From Xiphias gladius (taxonomy: Eukaryota; Chordata; Actinopteri; Istiophoriformes; Xiphiidae): DNA of 64,000 nt. A model generated the notes under the pieces. The model had not been told where the DNA came from, searched no databases, and saw only the letters and a program-made list of their open reading frames with translations. Where the stretch lies: NCBI RefSeq assembly GCF_016859285.1, contig NC_053417.1:25569706-25633705 (forward strand), read 5' to 3'. This document shows positions 22,147 through 37,600 of the stretch, one piece after another (the stretch's first letter is position 1; each line of letters begins with the position of its first letter). The position numbers and the translations under genes are program-made.

Positions 22147-24533
22147 TTAAACGAGGTTGAATCGTCGGGTCCTGCAGGCGCAACGTGCTTGTTTATATGT
22201 TAGGTATGTATTCTAATGCAGACGCTCTCTAGGGATGGTTTTCCAAGGGGAATTTTACATCCTGCTGGAGGGACAAAAGCCGTCTCAGAATACTGAAATG
22301 TTGAATGATATTCAAACATTTGCTTGGTACTCAAATCAGTGACATGATCCTGTTTTAACCTCAACCGAGAGATAACACGTTCAACCGGGTGCTGAGAAAA
22401 ACCCTTGACCCTACAAATCCAAATTGTAAATTATAAGATTTTTAAGGCAAATGTTCAGAACAATTGCTTCTGTTTCCATTATTATTATTATTATCATTAT
22501 TATTGTACTTGGTGTGGTTCCTGAAAAGTCTGTTGCCAGTAGACAGAAATTGTACTGTACACAGTGGTACGTGATATAAGTTAGACAGATTCGTAATAGA
22601 TTGGTATGATTCACTTTTTGTGCCCAAAATAAGATATCACGCACAGTGTTTGGCTCGCTACAGACACGGTTAGGCAATGCTAAATACTAGTCAGAATGGA
22701 TTTCTAAGGTTAATCGGGTACATATCAATAAAGAAATCATCAAGTTTCGGGTTAACCTCAGGCTCAGTTAAGGGTATGGATCTTCAGGATTAAAATGATG
22801 AGGTCTACGATGACCCTCGGTGTGAGACTTTTGAAGACTGATTTTCTTTTTGAAACATGTCTGCTTAGCCCTGGGCACAGAGCAAATCTGTCTAAATTTA
22901 AAAAGGAGAGATATTTATGTCCCGAAAGCCTGTTCTTTATGTTTAACGGCAGATCAAGGTGACAACTATAATTACATATTTGTCTTTCCCAGTTTTGATA
23001 ATGAGAAAAACAGTTCAGTTAAACGATACTACAGTATTATTTCAAGTACTGTCAAATTTGAAAAACGATTCAACACTGGGAACATAATAATGGCAAAGTA
23101 ACTGCTGAATCTTTAACCCGTTTGCTCATTTGTTTATTTTTGTAAAAGTAAAAAAAAAAAAAAAGGTTATACAGACTGCATGACACTCGCAGTAGAACAA
23201 AGAGACTCATCCTTTTCTCAATTTCTCCTCAGGAAAGAAGTCAAATATTTCACACACGTGCAGAAAAGTTGAGCCAAGGAATGCTTTTGGCGACTGGTAA
23301 AATTTCTCTGACGATCGACCAAACAACAGCTGGTTGCATTGAATAAACATAACCGGCTAGGGGTGAGAAAGGAGATTATATATGATCAGTGTCTTTCAGG
23401 AGTGACACCAGGATTATGAAAGAAGCCAGGCTGTGAATCTGGGGGAGAACAATGCAGTCAGCTGCTCCTGACACATCAAGACAAAAACAAGCCACGGCAG
23501 CCTTTCCCCAATCGTCGGCCCAGTTCCTATCGGGGTGTCTGTCTACTGAATACATAATTATTTATTCAAGAATTTGGTATTTCAAATATGCTACTTTATC
23601 TCTAGATGGAATTGACTGCTTTCGGTTTAGTGCTGAGCGCATACATATGTGTTTTGTTTTGTTTTGTGAGGAAACGATCTGAGAAATGAGTTTGGAGCAT
23701 TTTGGAGGAGAAATGACATTTGCATAAAGTCAAACATCAGGACAAAGTTAATTAAATCAGTTAAAAGTTAACAGTGTTTGCCCACTTGTTGCTGTCATTA
23801 CCACTACAGATGATGAATGCTAATTAAATAACTCCAATAGAATCTATGATAAAATTGCCATCAAGTCGAAGAAGCATAATTAAACACGAACCGCCACCAC
23901 CTCCAGATAGAGGGATTTTTATGATCAGCTCAACATCTCTTGACAATTTCATCATACAGAGGCATCTTACTGCTGCTTCAGATTGATAGCCTTTCAGCGA
24001 GCCTTTGTGGTCACAGAACAATGGGAAATGAGCGGGAGGCCTCGACGTGTCACATGTGGTGCCTTTGATTAACATACTAGACTTGTTTGTGTAACAGAAT
24101 CTCGGGGTGAGGCAAGAATACCCCAAAACTGAATCAGAGTATTTCCGGGGGGGTGGTGGAAAAATGTTTTAATTTAGGGCAGCACATGTAAGTGATTGAG
24201 TCTTAATAATGCAAAACACATAAAGGATATCTTGTTTTTGTATTGCCGGTACTCAGAGGACACATGGCCTATTTAACCACCCGTATTATGAGATTTGATA
24301 AGATAAAATAAACATTAAAAAAAATGTTTTGTACAATATTAGCTCTTATATCTAGTATGTGACAGGCATGTGATCTCTTTATTAGCATCTGGCATGGACA
24401 CAATTGTCACATGCATTACCTGATGCTTGCCAAACCTGCAGATCTACTTGCACTATCATCACATAGTGAGCGCTGCACTTATCTGACCTGTTTGGTAACA
24501 ACAAAGATTTGAAAAACCATTTTAAAAAAAATT

Positions 24534-24555
24534 ATATATATATATATATATATAA
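24534..24555. repeat. (TA)n microsatellite
   Basis: About ten TA units following an A-rich stretch. Confidence 0.9.
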
Positions 24556-25893
24556 CTACAAAACAGTATAGTAGCCAACAAAGAGGGAGGATCAGGCCAC
24601 AGCCTAATGTGAGAGATGGTTTTGGCAAACAGACTCTTCCAGTCTTTGTTCACTGTTCCTTAGCTGGGGGAGGTTACTGATAAAGTTTTTTTCTTTTTTT
24701 CTATTTTCTTCTCAGACATTACTGCCATTCAGGGGGGGGAGGTTATGTGTGTGTGCCTCAGTGATCAGTGTACACTGAAGTCTTTTGAATATCTTCATTT
24801 CTACCATCACAGCCTGATGTCTCCTCGGGAGGGTTCACGAGTGGAGGAGGGGCTGTTATTTAACTACACTTTAGCCATCGGGTGCTACTGTAGGTGCTGG
24901 TCTTTAGCATACAAAATGAGTGTATTATTTTTTATATTTTCTTTTGTGTCCGTGCAACCAAATAGTGACTTTATGGTGCCCCTGTCCTATTAGTATTATC
25001 ATAAGCATTATTATAATATAGTATTGCACATTTGTTTAGACTTTGCCTACAACAATAGGCCTCCCACTATCTTACAAGATCACACACACACATTTACACA
25101 CACCACCATAATGTGTATGGGTTTATCAAGAACATGTTTAGGTGACAGCAAATCTAACAGGATATAAAATGAATCCACGCTGGGTATTTTTTTTTTTTTT
25201 TTTTTTGGCGTGTTTTATAGGAAATAGGAAGAACCTGAAATTTCTTATGACTCAACCAACCAGCTTCTGCAAAAACCCTCATGTATCTGTGAAAAGTTTA
25301 AGGCTCCCCTCCCCCATCTCCACATGGTGGCTCTGATGCATGACGTGAGAGCATGGAAGAAGAAGGGCTACACTTTTAGGGAGGCTTCATTGCAGCATTA
25401 CATATCAAAACGGTGTTGTTATGTAGCCCGTGGCTGTGAGCAGCACACAAACGCACAGTGTGCGCATATTAAAGAAGCTTCTGAGGCGTTACCAACAGGC
25501 TAGCCCCGAGGTCAGTGAACTACACGGAGAAATAGCACAACATTAGACATCACTGTGCACAAATGGAAGTGTAACCTGGGTGATTTAAAATACAAATGGA
25601 GGCCACATGCAAGTGTTTAAATGGCCAAGACTGGCATTCCTGTTCAAGCAACTGGTAAGTAGCCGGGACTCAGCAGAGTGTCACATAACTATATTACACA
25701 GATAACCCGACGCATTTGAAAAAAATAATAATTAAATTTAATAATAATTATTATTATCATCACAGGCGTGTTTTAGTCAAGATTATGTGTACTAATCCTT
25801 TTCTGTTACACGCCACCACGTGACCGCCCCATGGGTTTTGGTGGCTGCCGTGCACGCGCTCCATCTTCCCCCTCGAGAATCGTCGAGGAGAGA

Positions 25894-25909
25894 GCGCGCG
25901 CGCGCGCGT
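25894..25909. repeat. (CG)n run
   Basis: A pure alternating CG stretch inside the CpG-rich znf217 upstream region, with potential to form Z-DNA. Confidence 0.9.
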
Positions 25910-26284
25910 GTCCGGATTCAACAGCTGCACAGCGAGGGCTCGCCAAATACAACAAATATGATTCGCATTCAAACAATTGAATAGGTGAGCTGTCCGCCGG
26001 CAGCGCCTGGTGAAATGAAGAAGCAGCCTCACACGGGCAGCTCGGCTCACTGACTTCGGCCGCCCGTAGTGTCAGTATCATTATTAATCCGGAAATTCGG
26101 AGTTGGTGGGTATTGTTTGGTGAGTTTCTGCAGTTTGGTTCGAAGTCGAGACTACGCGAAGTGCAGTCTTGCTAACGTTGGTGTCGTTGGAAGGCGAAAG
26201 AACCCCGAGGTGGAGTTCGTGGCTTAACGCAATTTTTTTTTTGCGACGTTAGCGCGTCGTTAAATTACTTATCTGGGTGAAGTT

Positions 26285-26346
26285 TTGCAAAACAAAACAA
26301 AAACAAAAGAAAACAAAACAAAACAACAACAACAACAACAACAAAA
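26285..26346. repeat. A-rich CAAAA/CAA repeat
   Basis: Repeated 'aaaac' and then 'aac' units. It lies within the presumed 5' UTR exon of znf217. Confidence 0.85.
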
Positions 26347-26830
26347 CCGGTGTTAAACAAATCAATAAGCAACAACGTAAGTACACAAGGTATGGTTCCT
26401 GTTGATTTGCACCCATCTGTTGTCATGAAAATAACGTCAGTCATTGTCGGAACGCGTTGGTGGTTGAGTTAACGCTAGCTTAATTAACCTCTTCATTTAT
26501 TTATTTATTTATTCATTGATTGATGATTTGAAGCGTTCCCAATCAGAGTTAAGGCCGGCGACAAATAACATGACCGATATTGATCTTTATCGCTCAGAAA
26601 GTACCCAGTTCCCTCGTGCTGTCGCTTATTATGCGCACGTAGAAATGTAATAGCCACCCCGTCAACCACACGATTGACTTTGAAGTTTGACGACAGGCAA
26701 CGGCGTAAGCTCTCAACTGCTAACTTCGAGCATCCCCTCACGGGTAAATTACGTTAATGATCCCCAACGAGGGCTGCGTGCTTGCTGGAATAACGAGGTG
26801 GCCAACGTCGACGCCGACCTCACACGAAGC

Positions 26831-26855
26831 GTGTGTGTGTGTGTGTGTGTGTGTG
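26831..26855. repeat. (GT)n microsatellite
   Basis: Twelve GT units in the first intron of znf217. Confidence 0.95.
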
Positions 26856-28198
26856 CTTTTAAAAAGGGAAAAGGAAAAAAGAAAAAAAAAATCATACTGT
26901 CATAATCGATAGTTTCCTGTGCTCACCTGGATTATGTCAAACGTACACACGGGCAGGCTAATTGTAGCTAGTAAATTTGGGTACCGGCGTCGATGGGCTA
27001 TGTTTAATACACAAAGTTATATTCTCGGGAAGAATAGGGTTCAGTTACAGGAACATAAATTCAGATTTAAAGCTGGGATTTCCTCCTTATCAGCTGCTTT
27101 GCCCAGTTGCAACACCTTATTGTGTGTCGATTTGGGTAAATTTAAAAAAACATTATATAGATGCTACAGTGGGTTGCTATATGCTATGCTGTTGTCACAG
27201 TCTTCCCTTGCATTAGACTTGTTGGTCCAGTTGTTCTACTCTTTAACCCAAACAGACTATCAGTGTGATATTTGAATTTCTTAAACCTCTTCTGTCTATA
27301 TACAGGCAGTTCATTATACATGCTGAAGCACCTTCTATGGCAAAGCGACAACGAGGTGGTCCCGGCAGTCACAGAACAAAAGGAAAACAGAACATTATAC
27401 ACCTGGGGCATATCATATAAATGTGAAATGCGTGAGTCGACAAGGCAGCCGAGGATTGGCAAACAAAAGTTTTTGATTTTATAGGTGCCTGACGGTTGTT
27501 TAATGCTGTTTAAATTCCATTCAAACCAGGTCCAAAGATCACATTTAAAGTGTTAATTTTGGGGTGTGATTCAGAAACAGCCGAAAAACTAGAAGCTAAA
27601 GGCAGTTTGTGTCAGAAAAAATGTTACATGTTAAATTAAGAACTTAATGTATTGGTCCCTGAATACTGTATTTATTCAACTTCCGTATACTGTATTCAGT
27701 AATTACTATTACCAGGTGTTGATTTGAAACAGTGTAGTTTACAAAATAAACTTTGTTTTTAGCTTTAACATGTCTATACATTAATATTAACCCTCTTAAA
27801 GTAGTAGGATTGTTGAGGTATTAAGTCTCAGCAATCATAGTTGACCGCTCACACACTAAAGGTTATATAGATACAAAGAATTTAAAAATAATGCTAGTGA
27901 AGAGGAAAAACATTGTTTCTATATGTTTTATCAGTGGCCCACATATAAAGGAAATGACTTGTCTGTGCAGTTGATTGCTGAAAAGATACATTTCCTGTTT
28001 CAGTATGAAGGAAAGCAGTTCTCTCTGTGTGTTGTATTTAAAACTGATTTTATCTTAAGTTAGGTAGAAGCTACCTGATCTTATTTTGATATTAAGCAAT
28101 GCCTAAAGACGCTTTTCCCCTTTTTTTTTCTCTTCCCCCCCAGGTTCCCAATAGTCTGAACAGGGTACACAGCATTGTTGCTCCACCTTCAGAGGACA

Positions 28199-31515
<3,317 letters not shown>

Positions 31516-33178
31516 AGCGGGCACCAAGGTAAAAAGGTTGAAAAATACTTTGAAATGCATACAGTAGGGCTTCCCCTTTGGATTATCAGACTAACCAAAA
31601 TCTTTTGAAGTTTTACCTGGTACCTGACATGACTGAATCAAGTCATATTTGAAAAGCATTTTTTCTCTCTCTCTAGATTGATCTGTGCTGCTACCTTATT
31701 TTGGAGAATTTATGAAAATTTGTTCAATGTACAGATTTAAGAAGAGGTACGGTTTGTGCCCAGAAAGTGTCTAGGCTCCCCTAATTTAATATTTTTTCAG
31801 TAGAAACAAATTTATTTTGCATAGACATTTCAGGGCTCAGGCTTTCAGTGTACATTTTTTCTTTTTTGAATGAAAAAGTGCAGAATATCTGTCTTTGAAG
31901 ATATTATTCCACTGGTGTGCACTAAGATATTTTTTTTTTTTTTCACTCAAAACTGTTGTTTCATCCATCTCTGACCCACACTAATGTTCAGATACTACCT
32001 GTGTCTATGACATAACAGTAAAATTTGTATGTGGGATAACATAAATATATCTGTAAGCTATCAGTACAAAAAAAATGTATTTAGTAAAAACTTAAGAGGA
32101 AGAATTTGTGTGAAAAATTGCTGCTCTGCTCACTTACTGTTGATGTCCAAGCAGTAATTAAGCACTGTTCTGTTTTTGTTTTTTGTTCTGTTTTTTTTTT
32201 TGTTTTTTTTCCCCAAAGCACTGGAGGGTGGGGATTTTCTGTCGCATAAGTTGATGGCTTCGGCCCAGTGGTTTACAAACAGGTCCTCGGTAACAAGTCC
32301 GTCTGTGTTCGTTGAAGTGGTTTTCCTCATGTTATGGTCTAGACACTGTTATTCATGTCAAGGTGCTGTAGCTACCATATCAGCTGAACCTCTATGTCTA
32401 GTTGTCTATTGACTAGAGACATGTTTTGAATATGACTTGATGGATGTTTTTGTGGGGCATTGCAGTATTTTGTCAAACGCCCCATAAAACACAAGCTCAT
32501 CTGGTGACAAAGAGTTGTTACTACTGAGGTCATATTGACCAATGGCACACAGTTAACTGTAACACAATTTGGGTTGTGGAATTCTCTGATATACTTGGTA
32601 TTTACAAGCCCAGTTTTATACACAGAAAAGGTTTTGTGGTTATTGTTTATCCTTTTGAAATGGCAAATGGCTATCATCTGCTTTATTGGTGCCTCAAATC
32701 CATAAGCTGTAAAAATGTACTAAATTACATGGAGTTCTGTATGTGTGTTAAATAGTCATGCTGTATTTTTTTTGGGGGGGGGGCTGCACATTTAGTCACT
32801 ATTCAGGAGCTTGCTTTTACTATGCAGAGTCTTGGAAGTGTTTTGTTTCATGTGACAGCAGTCAGTCCTGGCTGATCATCAAGTAGCCTTTTAGATGTCG
32901 TATGACTGTGGTTTGGGAAAAAAAAATACAAAAGCAGCTATGTTGATTAAATGGCTCAATAAATTATACACTGTGAACAAAAAAGTCTCAGGTTAACTCC
33001 TATTTGCAAGCAGTTTAGTCTGTTGTGTAATGTAGTATTTTTGCCACTTTGAAAGGCTTTGGTTAAGTTATTTGTTTTTCTTTGGTATTCACAGTACTTG
33101 TGTACTTATGTAAAAATGAAAATATTGTTTGACATTTGTATGACACTTTTCAATAATAAAGTGAGACGCGAAGAGCTC
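31516..33178 (+). other. znf217: znf217 3' UTR with a likely short intron
   Basis: The donor 'accaag|gtaaaa' at 31528/31529 and the acceptor 'tctctctctctag|attg' at 31676/31677 suggest a 148-nt intron placed 13 nt after the stop codon, too close to trigger nonsense-mediated decay. AATAAA hexamers occur at about 32959 and at 33155-33160. The second is followed by a GT-rich stretch and is the better end. Poly-T/poly-A and G runs are frequent between them. Confidence 0.55.
33155..33160 (+). promoter_or_regulatory. znf217: Candidate poly(A) signal of znf217
   Basis: The hexamer AATAAA in 'caataataaagtgagacg' has a downstream T/G-containing stretch. An alternative AATAAA lies near 32959. Confidence 0.5.
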
Positions 33179-33478
33179 TGTGGCACTATTTATTACTTCA
33201 CTGATGAGCACCTGGTCACCCACAATCATCACGACTTCTCTCCCCTCGGCACAGTTTGATGCCACAGGAAACAGATTAAGCTGCAGTTTTAGGGCCCTGC
33301 GAGCAATTTAACGAGGCAGTGATTGGTATTGTTTGGTACGACAAACCCGTCTCTCATTTGGACATCTACTGGGCATAGGTCACACATACCTGTAGCTGAA
33401 ATACTTTTTGAGTTGTCAAAAAAGATGTTGTATCATACCTCTTGCAAATCTAATATATTTTGGACTACACCGCACCTT

Positions 33479-33960
33479 TTTTTTTTTTTTAACCGCTTTA
33501 GGCTGTTTATTGTTGAGGATCCCTATTAGCTTCAGTCTGAAAGAATTAAAGAATTAGTAACAGTCAGATTGAAACAAGACTGAAGCTGGTGCATAACCCA
33601 AAAAGTGACGGGAGCTGAATCAGCTGGTAAATACTTAAATCGTTGCTCTAAACTTTTCGGATTAGAAACTTATTTAAACATTGGTACAAGGTTCCAATCT
33701 GAGGAGGCTCAGGATACACCGCAGAGCAATATTCAAGGCGGGTTAGAATCAATGATGTGCTGAGACCAAGACATGGTGGTTCACAGTGACACAGAATAGT
33801 TGGTCTCTTCAACTTGCTCCAAGGGGAAGAGACTGATTTAATAGTGGATAGTCTGGCTGTGGATCTGAAAAGCCTAGACTCGGATAAATTCAGCGCTAGA
33901 TTGTTTTTACATACCCAATCTGCCACCTTTTCCATCTTTTCATTCAAGTTTTTCCGCTAC
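33479..33960 (-). mobile_element. Decayed non-LTR retrotransposon, 3' part
   Basis: On the minus strand 33947-33648 reads EKVADWVCKNNLALNLSES and, further on, LILTRLEYCSAVY. These match the C-terminal reverse transcriptase blocks of fish LINEs (the usual forms are like 'WVxxNxLxLNxSKTK' and 'SLIxSHLDYCSxxW'). The middle is compressed by deletions. Downstream on the minus strand is 'gctaatagggatcctcaaca' and then an A tail (plus-strand T run 33479-33490), the typical 3' end. It is inactive; the clade was not determined. Confidence 0.75.
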
Positions 33961-34255
33961 ATGATCAGTCGACTTTAATATGCATGGTGTTGCAGTAACA
34001 TGATCATTTCAGAGTATTACTACTCTACTATCTTCGATCTCCAACGAGAAACAATTTTGGGGAGCATGTGTCGTCCACATACCTCCATCACAACATGAAT
34101 GAATGAAAGAATCCCCTTTCCACAAAGAAAGGATGCTTTAATATTTTTTTTTTTTTTTTTGGCGTGAGATTTTTCTCATCTGTAAAAATGTGAATGGACG
34201 TGAAACTGAGGAATATGTGGCAACTCCTCCCGTCCCCCTCAACGACTCAGATTGA

Positions 34256-34269
34256 CCACTAGAGGGGAG
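34256..34269 (+). promoter_or_regulatory. CTCF-like motif downstream of znf217
   Basis: 'ccactagaggggag' is close to the optimal CTCF core (CCACTAGAGGGCAG), with one mismatch. It lies about 1 kb past the znf217 3' end. Confidence 0.35.
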
Positions 34270-35737
34270 TATTTACAAAGTCTAGATTGTGGCCTGGTGA
34301 GACGCTGCTGTCAGAGCCCTGCATGTTCAGTCTGAATTGCAGACCTTCGGTGTGCAGTGCATTAAGCTTTGATAAAACTGTACATTGTGGCCGTGTTGAA
34401 ACTGGAATTATAGAACTTCAGCGCAAATTAAAAGTAGTGTTTATCGGCTTTGATACAGAATAGAGCTTAAAATACACGACTCCTCTCCCTTTTAAAAAAT
34501 ACCCCTCCCTGCACAGGAATTTAAAAAAAAAAAAAAATGCTGCTCTTCTTTTTAGTTCAGTAACAATCACGCTGCACCTGTGGCCACACCCTGATTGGTG
34601 ATGTCACACAGGTGTTGCCTGTCAGCTGTGAAAGCCAACACACCTGCTGGGACATCACCCACATTATGATTGAAAGTTTCAAACGGAGCAGCGCGGCAGC
34701 GGTTTTTCCCCTTTGTGATTCAGTAAGGATGTAGGCCTTAAAAACACAGAGCCTCCTGAGAGAAGTTTAGTAATAGCTTCTACATCTGCAAGACATGAGC
34801 AGACTTTTGTTGACCTTCCTCATTTCTATATAAGGAGAAGACTGACAAAGCCTATCGTGGCTGTGCATTCTGTAAACAATAAATTGTGAGGGACAATCTT
34901 CAGCACATTGAACACTTTAAACTTGATTTTTTTTTTTTTGCTTCCCTCCTCCCTTTTTGAGTAGGCCACATCTGTTTGCTGTCTGTTCCCCTGGGCCAGC
35001 ACTGTGTAATCTATTGCATTAGCTCACATTAGTGCATATCGCCCATGGGCCTTGGTAATCACAAACGCAAAATGAGCATTTCACTTAGCATCACCCTCAT
35101 ATTCCCCCCACATTGTGGCAAACTTAGTGCAAACGCGTGGCAGAGAACGCAAGTCGACAACAGCTTATGACATGCGTCCTGTTACTCTCGATCCCAATGT
35201 CCAGAATGCTGCCAGGGTTTTCATGTCAAAAGCCTCTTTAATGGGCAAAGATACAGTCTGAATTTTCCCTATGTCTACTTCCTATTCTGTAAGTTTTTTC
35301 TATGTAATTTGTGCATTTCTGCCAAAATGTTGACCTTACCATTACTTACAGCATCATCTGTGGGCCTTTGTATGGTTTAGAAGCCTTAAAAAATAGGTTT
35401 CTCTACTAAAGTAGAAGTTAAGTTACAGATTCACGACATGGAGCTTCACATTTTCTTTCTTTACATGTTAAAGAAAACAGATTGTATCAATACAATTAGA
35501 ACTGTATTTTTTTGACCACATCTTAAATTTTTATTCCTCAATTCCACGCCTCCTTGCCAACTATGCTCGGCTTCATGCAAATTCACGTGGGATTTTTTTT
35601 TTTTTTTTTTTTAATTTTTTTGGCACAACACACCTGAGGTCTCCACAGCTCCTCATCAAGTTTCTTTCATTCCGTTTTGTGTGTTGATAAGGATTTACAC
35701 AGTAGCCATTTTAGCACACAATTCAATACACCAACGG

Positions 35738-35768
35738 CTTTTTATGCTTGCTTTGCAAGCATAAAAAG
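35738..35768. repeat. Perfect 14-bp inverted repeat with 3-nt loop
   Basis: 'ctttttatgcttgc', then ttt, then 'gcaagcataaaaag'. The two arms are exact reverse complements. No poly-T terminator context or longer stem was found around it. Confidence 0.9.
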
Positions 35769-36694
35769 ATTCACCTGTTCAGAAAAGGTTAGGCTTAAGA
35801 GTTGTGGATATATTCATCTGTGGTAGAGGATGTTTTTAGCAATTCCATCCTCTTTCTCTCTAGTAGAGTGAATATCAAATCTCCTACCTCCCTCCTTCCT
35901 TGTAAAGTAAACTTCATGTTTTTCTCTTTCCCCTTAAGTGCTCTCTCCTCTTATTTTCGGTCCTTTCATCACTCATAATTGTTGCCTCCAGATTGTCAAC
36001 TTGCATGAATTAGCAATTGGGCCAACAAAGCGGATACGGTCAATTGTTGAATATCCTGTCAGAATTTGAGGCAGAAAGTCTGCTCCGGCTGTGATTGCTC
36101 ATCATCGTCACCCCATTCCTCTGAGGAAGAGGAGCAATGTAATGGTTCCCACAAAAACAGCCCCTGGCCTAAGGAAAGGGATTTGGGTGTCTGGAGACAA
36201 CAGGGGCCATATGGAGAAGGCTGAGATAGCAAGGCACATGTACAGAATAATGGATGACGTGTCATGTTTCATGTTGCCGGGAAGCCATCAAGAGACTTGG
36301 TTTGGGGAAATCAAAAGGCTCACATACAGCAAAAGCGACTGTCGGACCATTTAGCATTTTTTGTTTATTTTTATGTTGGGAGAGTGCCCAACATATACTG
36401 TATATAGTCTTGAAGGATGTGTTTCTCCATTTTCAGTGCCTTTGGTCTGCTGAGGTTATTTGTAAGTAAACACAGTGAGGATTGTGGTTGGCTATTAAAT
36501 TTAGGCCTACATGTGATATCACAGCAGATGCTTTACCAGCTGAGTGAACCAACCACCTGTCCAGTGAAACCAAGGAATTTTAGATCTAAAGGAACATTGA
36601 AGCAAAGAGCAGACAATATGAAAACTAGATTCCAAGATAACTTGTTTATTTCAGGATATGGGCAATATATTCTACAATTCTTTTTTAGCACACT

Positions 36695-36770
36695 AGTGGA
36701 TGGCAGTGTCCTTGGTCGGCCGCTTTGGTCCAGACAGAGATATCTCAACACATATTGGATGAACTGACTT
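36695..36770 (+). mobile_element. Fragment of 'GCTAGCATG' repeat, left part
   Basis: 'ctttggtccagacagagata', 'tctcaacacatattggatga' and 'actgacttcac' match the left part of the repeat at 45172-45600 ('tttgtccagactgaaatatc', 'tcaacaactattggatggat'). Confidence 0.5.
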
Positions 36771-37404
36771 CACGTTTTTTACAGGCGCTGCCGTCAAATG
36801 GGGTTGTGTTTATCGTGTTGTGTTTATCGCACTAGTAGAGGCCGTATCGATTATCTGAAAGCTCAGAGTTCACGAGTTGTGACGTGTCTGCTGATGTTTT
36901 CAGAAATGGCCATGGAAGTTTATTTTTTTGTTGGACGGTACCTTCATATATTTTAAGTTAAGTTGTAAAGTTTTCCTTCGTAATTTTTATAATACGTCAA
37001 AGGAAAATGTTGACATTCCTAGCAGCCTCCCTTTGTCATTATGTATTTGCATTTCCTGCATCACGTTACCCGCCTGCTGGCTTGCTTAATTGTTAGCCCC
37101 CGGCGCCTGTAGTCGTAGACAGTAACGTTAATTTTCAAAAGAACAACGAGGAGTCTTTTGGCATCCATGTTGCCGTTGCCTAGCAGCCGTGCTCTCATGA
37201 TTTAACCGCTTGAAAGCCAAGCATAGCGTGTGCGCGTCTTCCCATGTCGTAACCACAAGCTCACGAGGTCCATTTGGAAGCAGCAAGACATTCGCTGTCA
37301 CCAGAGGATTTATCCTAGTGACTTTGGTGATCCCTGATTTTACCTTTAACGCTACCAAACACCTGAAACTAATGATATTCTAATCAGCCTCCGCTCTACT
37401 TTGT

Positions 37405-37600
37405 GTTTAGTGCAAATTAGCGAATGTTAGCATGCTAACACAGTGAGCCAAGCCGGTGAACACGGTGAACATTACAGCTAAACATCAGCTTGTTAGCATA
37501 TTCATTGGGGGCATGTTAGCACGCTAATGCTAGCGTTCGGCTCAGAGCACCACTGGGCCGCCGCACAGAGCTGCTAGCATGGCTGTAGACTCTTAGTCTT
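37405..37600 (+). mobile_element. Fragment of 'GCTAGCATG' repeat, right part
   Basis: 'tagtgcaaattagcgaatgt', 'tagcatgctaacacagtgag', 'acagctaaacatcagcttgt' and 'tagcatattcattgggggc' match the right part of the element at 45172-45600. This fragment is separated from the left fragment at 36695-36770 by about 630 bases of unrelated sequence. Confidence 0.7.

Larger units (their letters stand above)
20401..25780. other. Intergenic region between bcas1 and znf217
   Basis: No exon is supported here; the open frames are short and lack recognisable similarity. The region holds an L2-like LINE tail at about 22040-22146, a short ATT repeat near 22480-22505, a TA run near 24534-24555 and poly-A/T tracts. 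As the two flanking genes are transcribed in the same direction, znf217 promoter-proximal elements are likely at the right end. Confidence 0.6.
25790..26376 (+). promoter_or_regulatory. znf217: CpG-rich promoter and non-coding exon 1 of znf217
   Basis: CpG density rises sharply here ('cgtcgaggagagagcgcg', a (CG)n run, 'gtccgccggcagcgcc', 'ggccgcccgtag'), against CpG-poor surroundings. This is what is expected of a vertebrate CpG-island promoter. A strong donor 'aacaac|gtaagt' occurs at 26376/26377 and could splice to the acceptor before 28144. The transcription start and exon limits are inferred, not seen. Confidence 0.5.
33961..36690. other. Non-coding stretch downstream of znf217
   Basis: No exon is supported. 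Visible items are poly-T tracts near 34145, 34930 and 35590, a CTCF-like motif at 34256 and a perfect hairpin at 35738-35768. The segment 34960-35220, with balanced composition and several AATCAC/ATTAG words, could be regulatory, but there is no direct evidence. Confidence 0.5.

Noticed and set aside
25760..26081. Two overlapping minus-strand frames in the CpG-rich region upstream of znf217
   Set aside because: GC-rich DNA has few stop codons. No start context, splice sites or similarity support a divergent gene.
36091..36767. Overlapping frames of 87-116 codons downstream of znf217
   Set aside because: Low similarity to any known protein, no splice context, and part overlaps a dispersed repeat fragment at 36695-36770.
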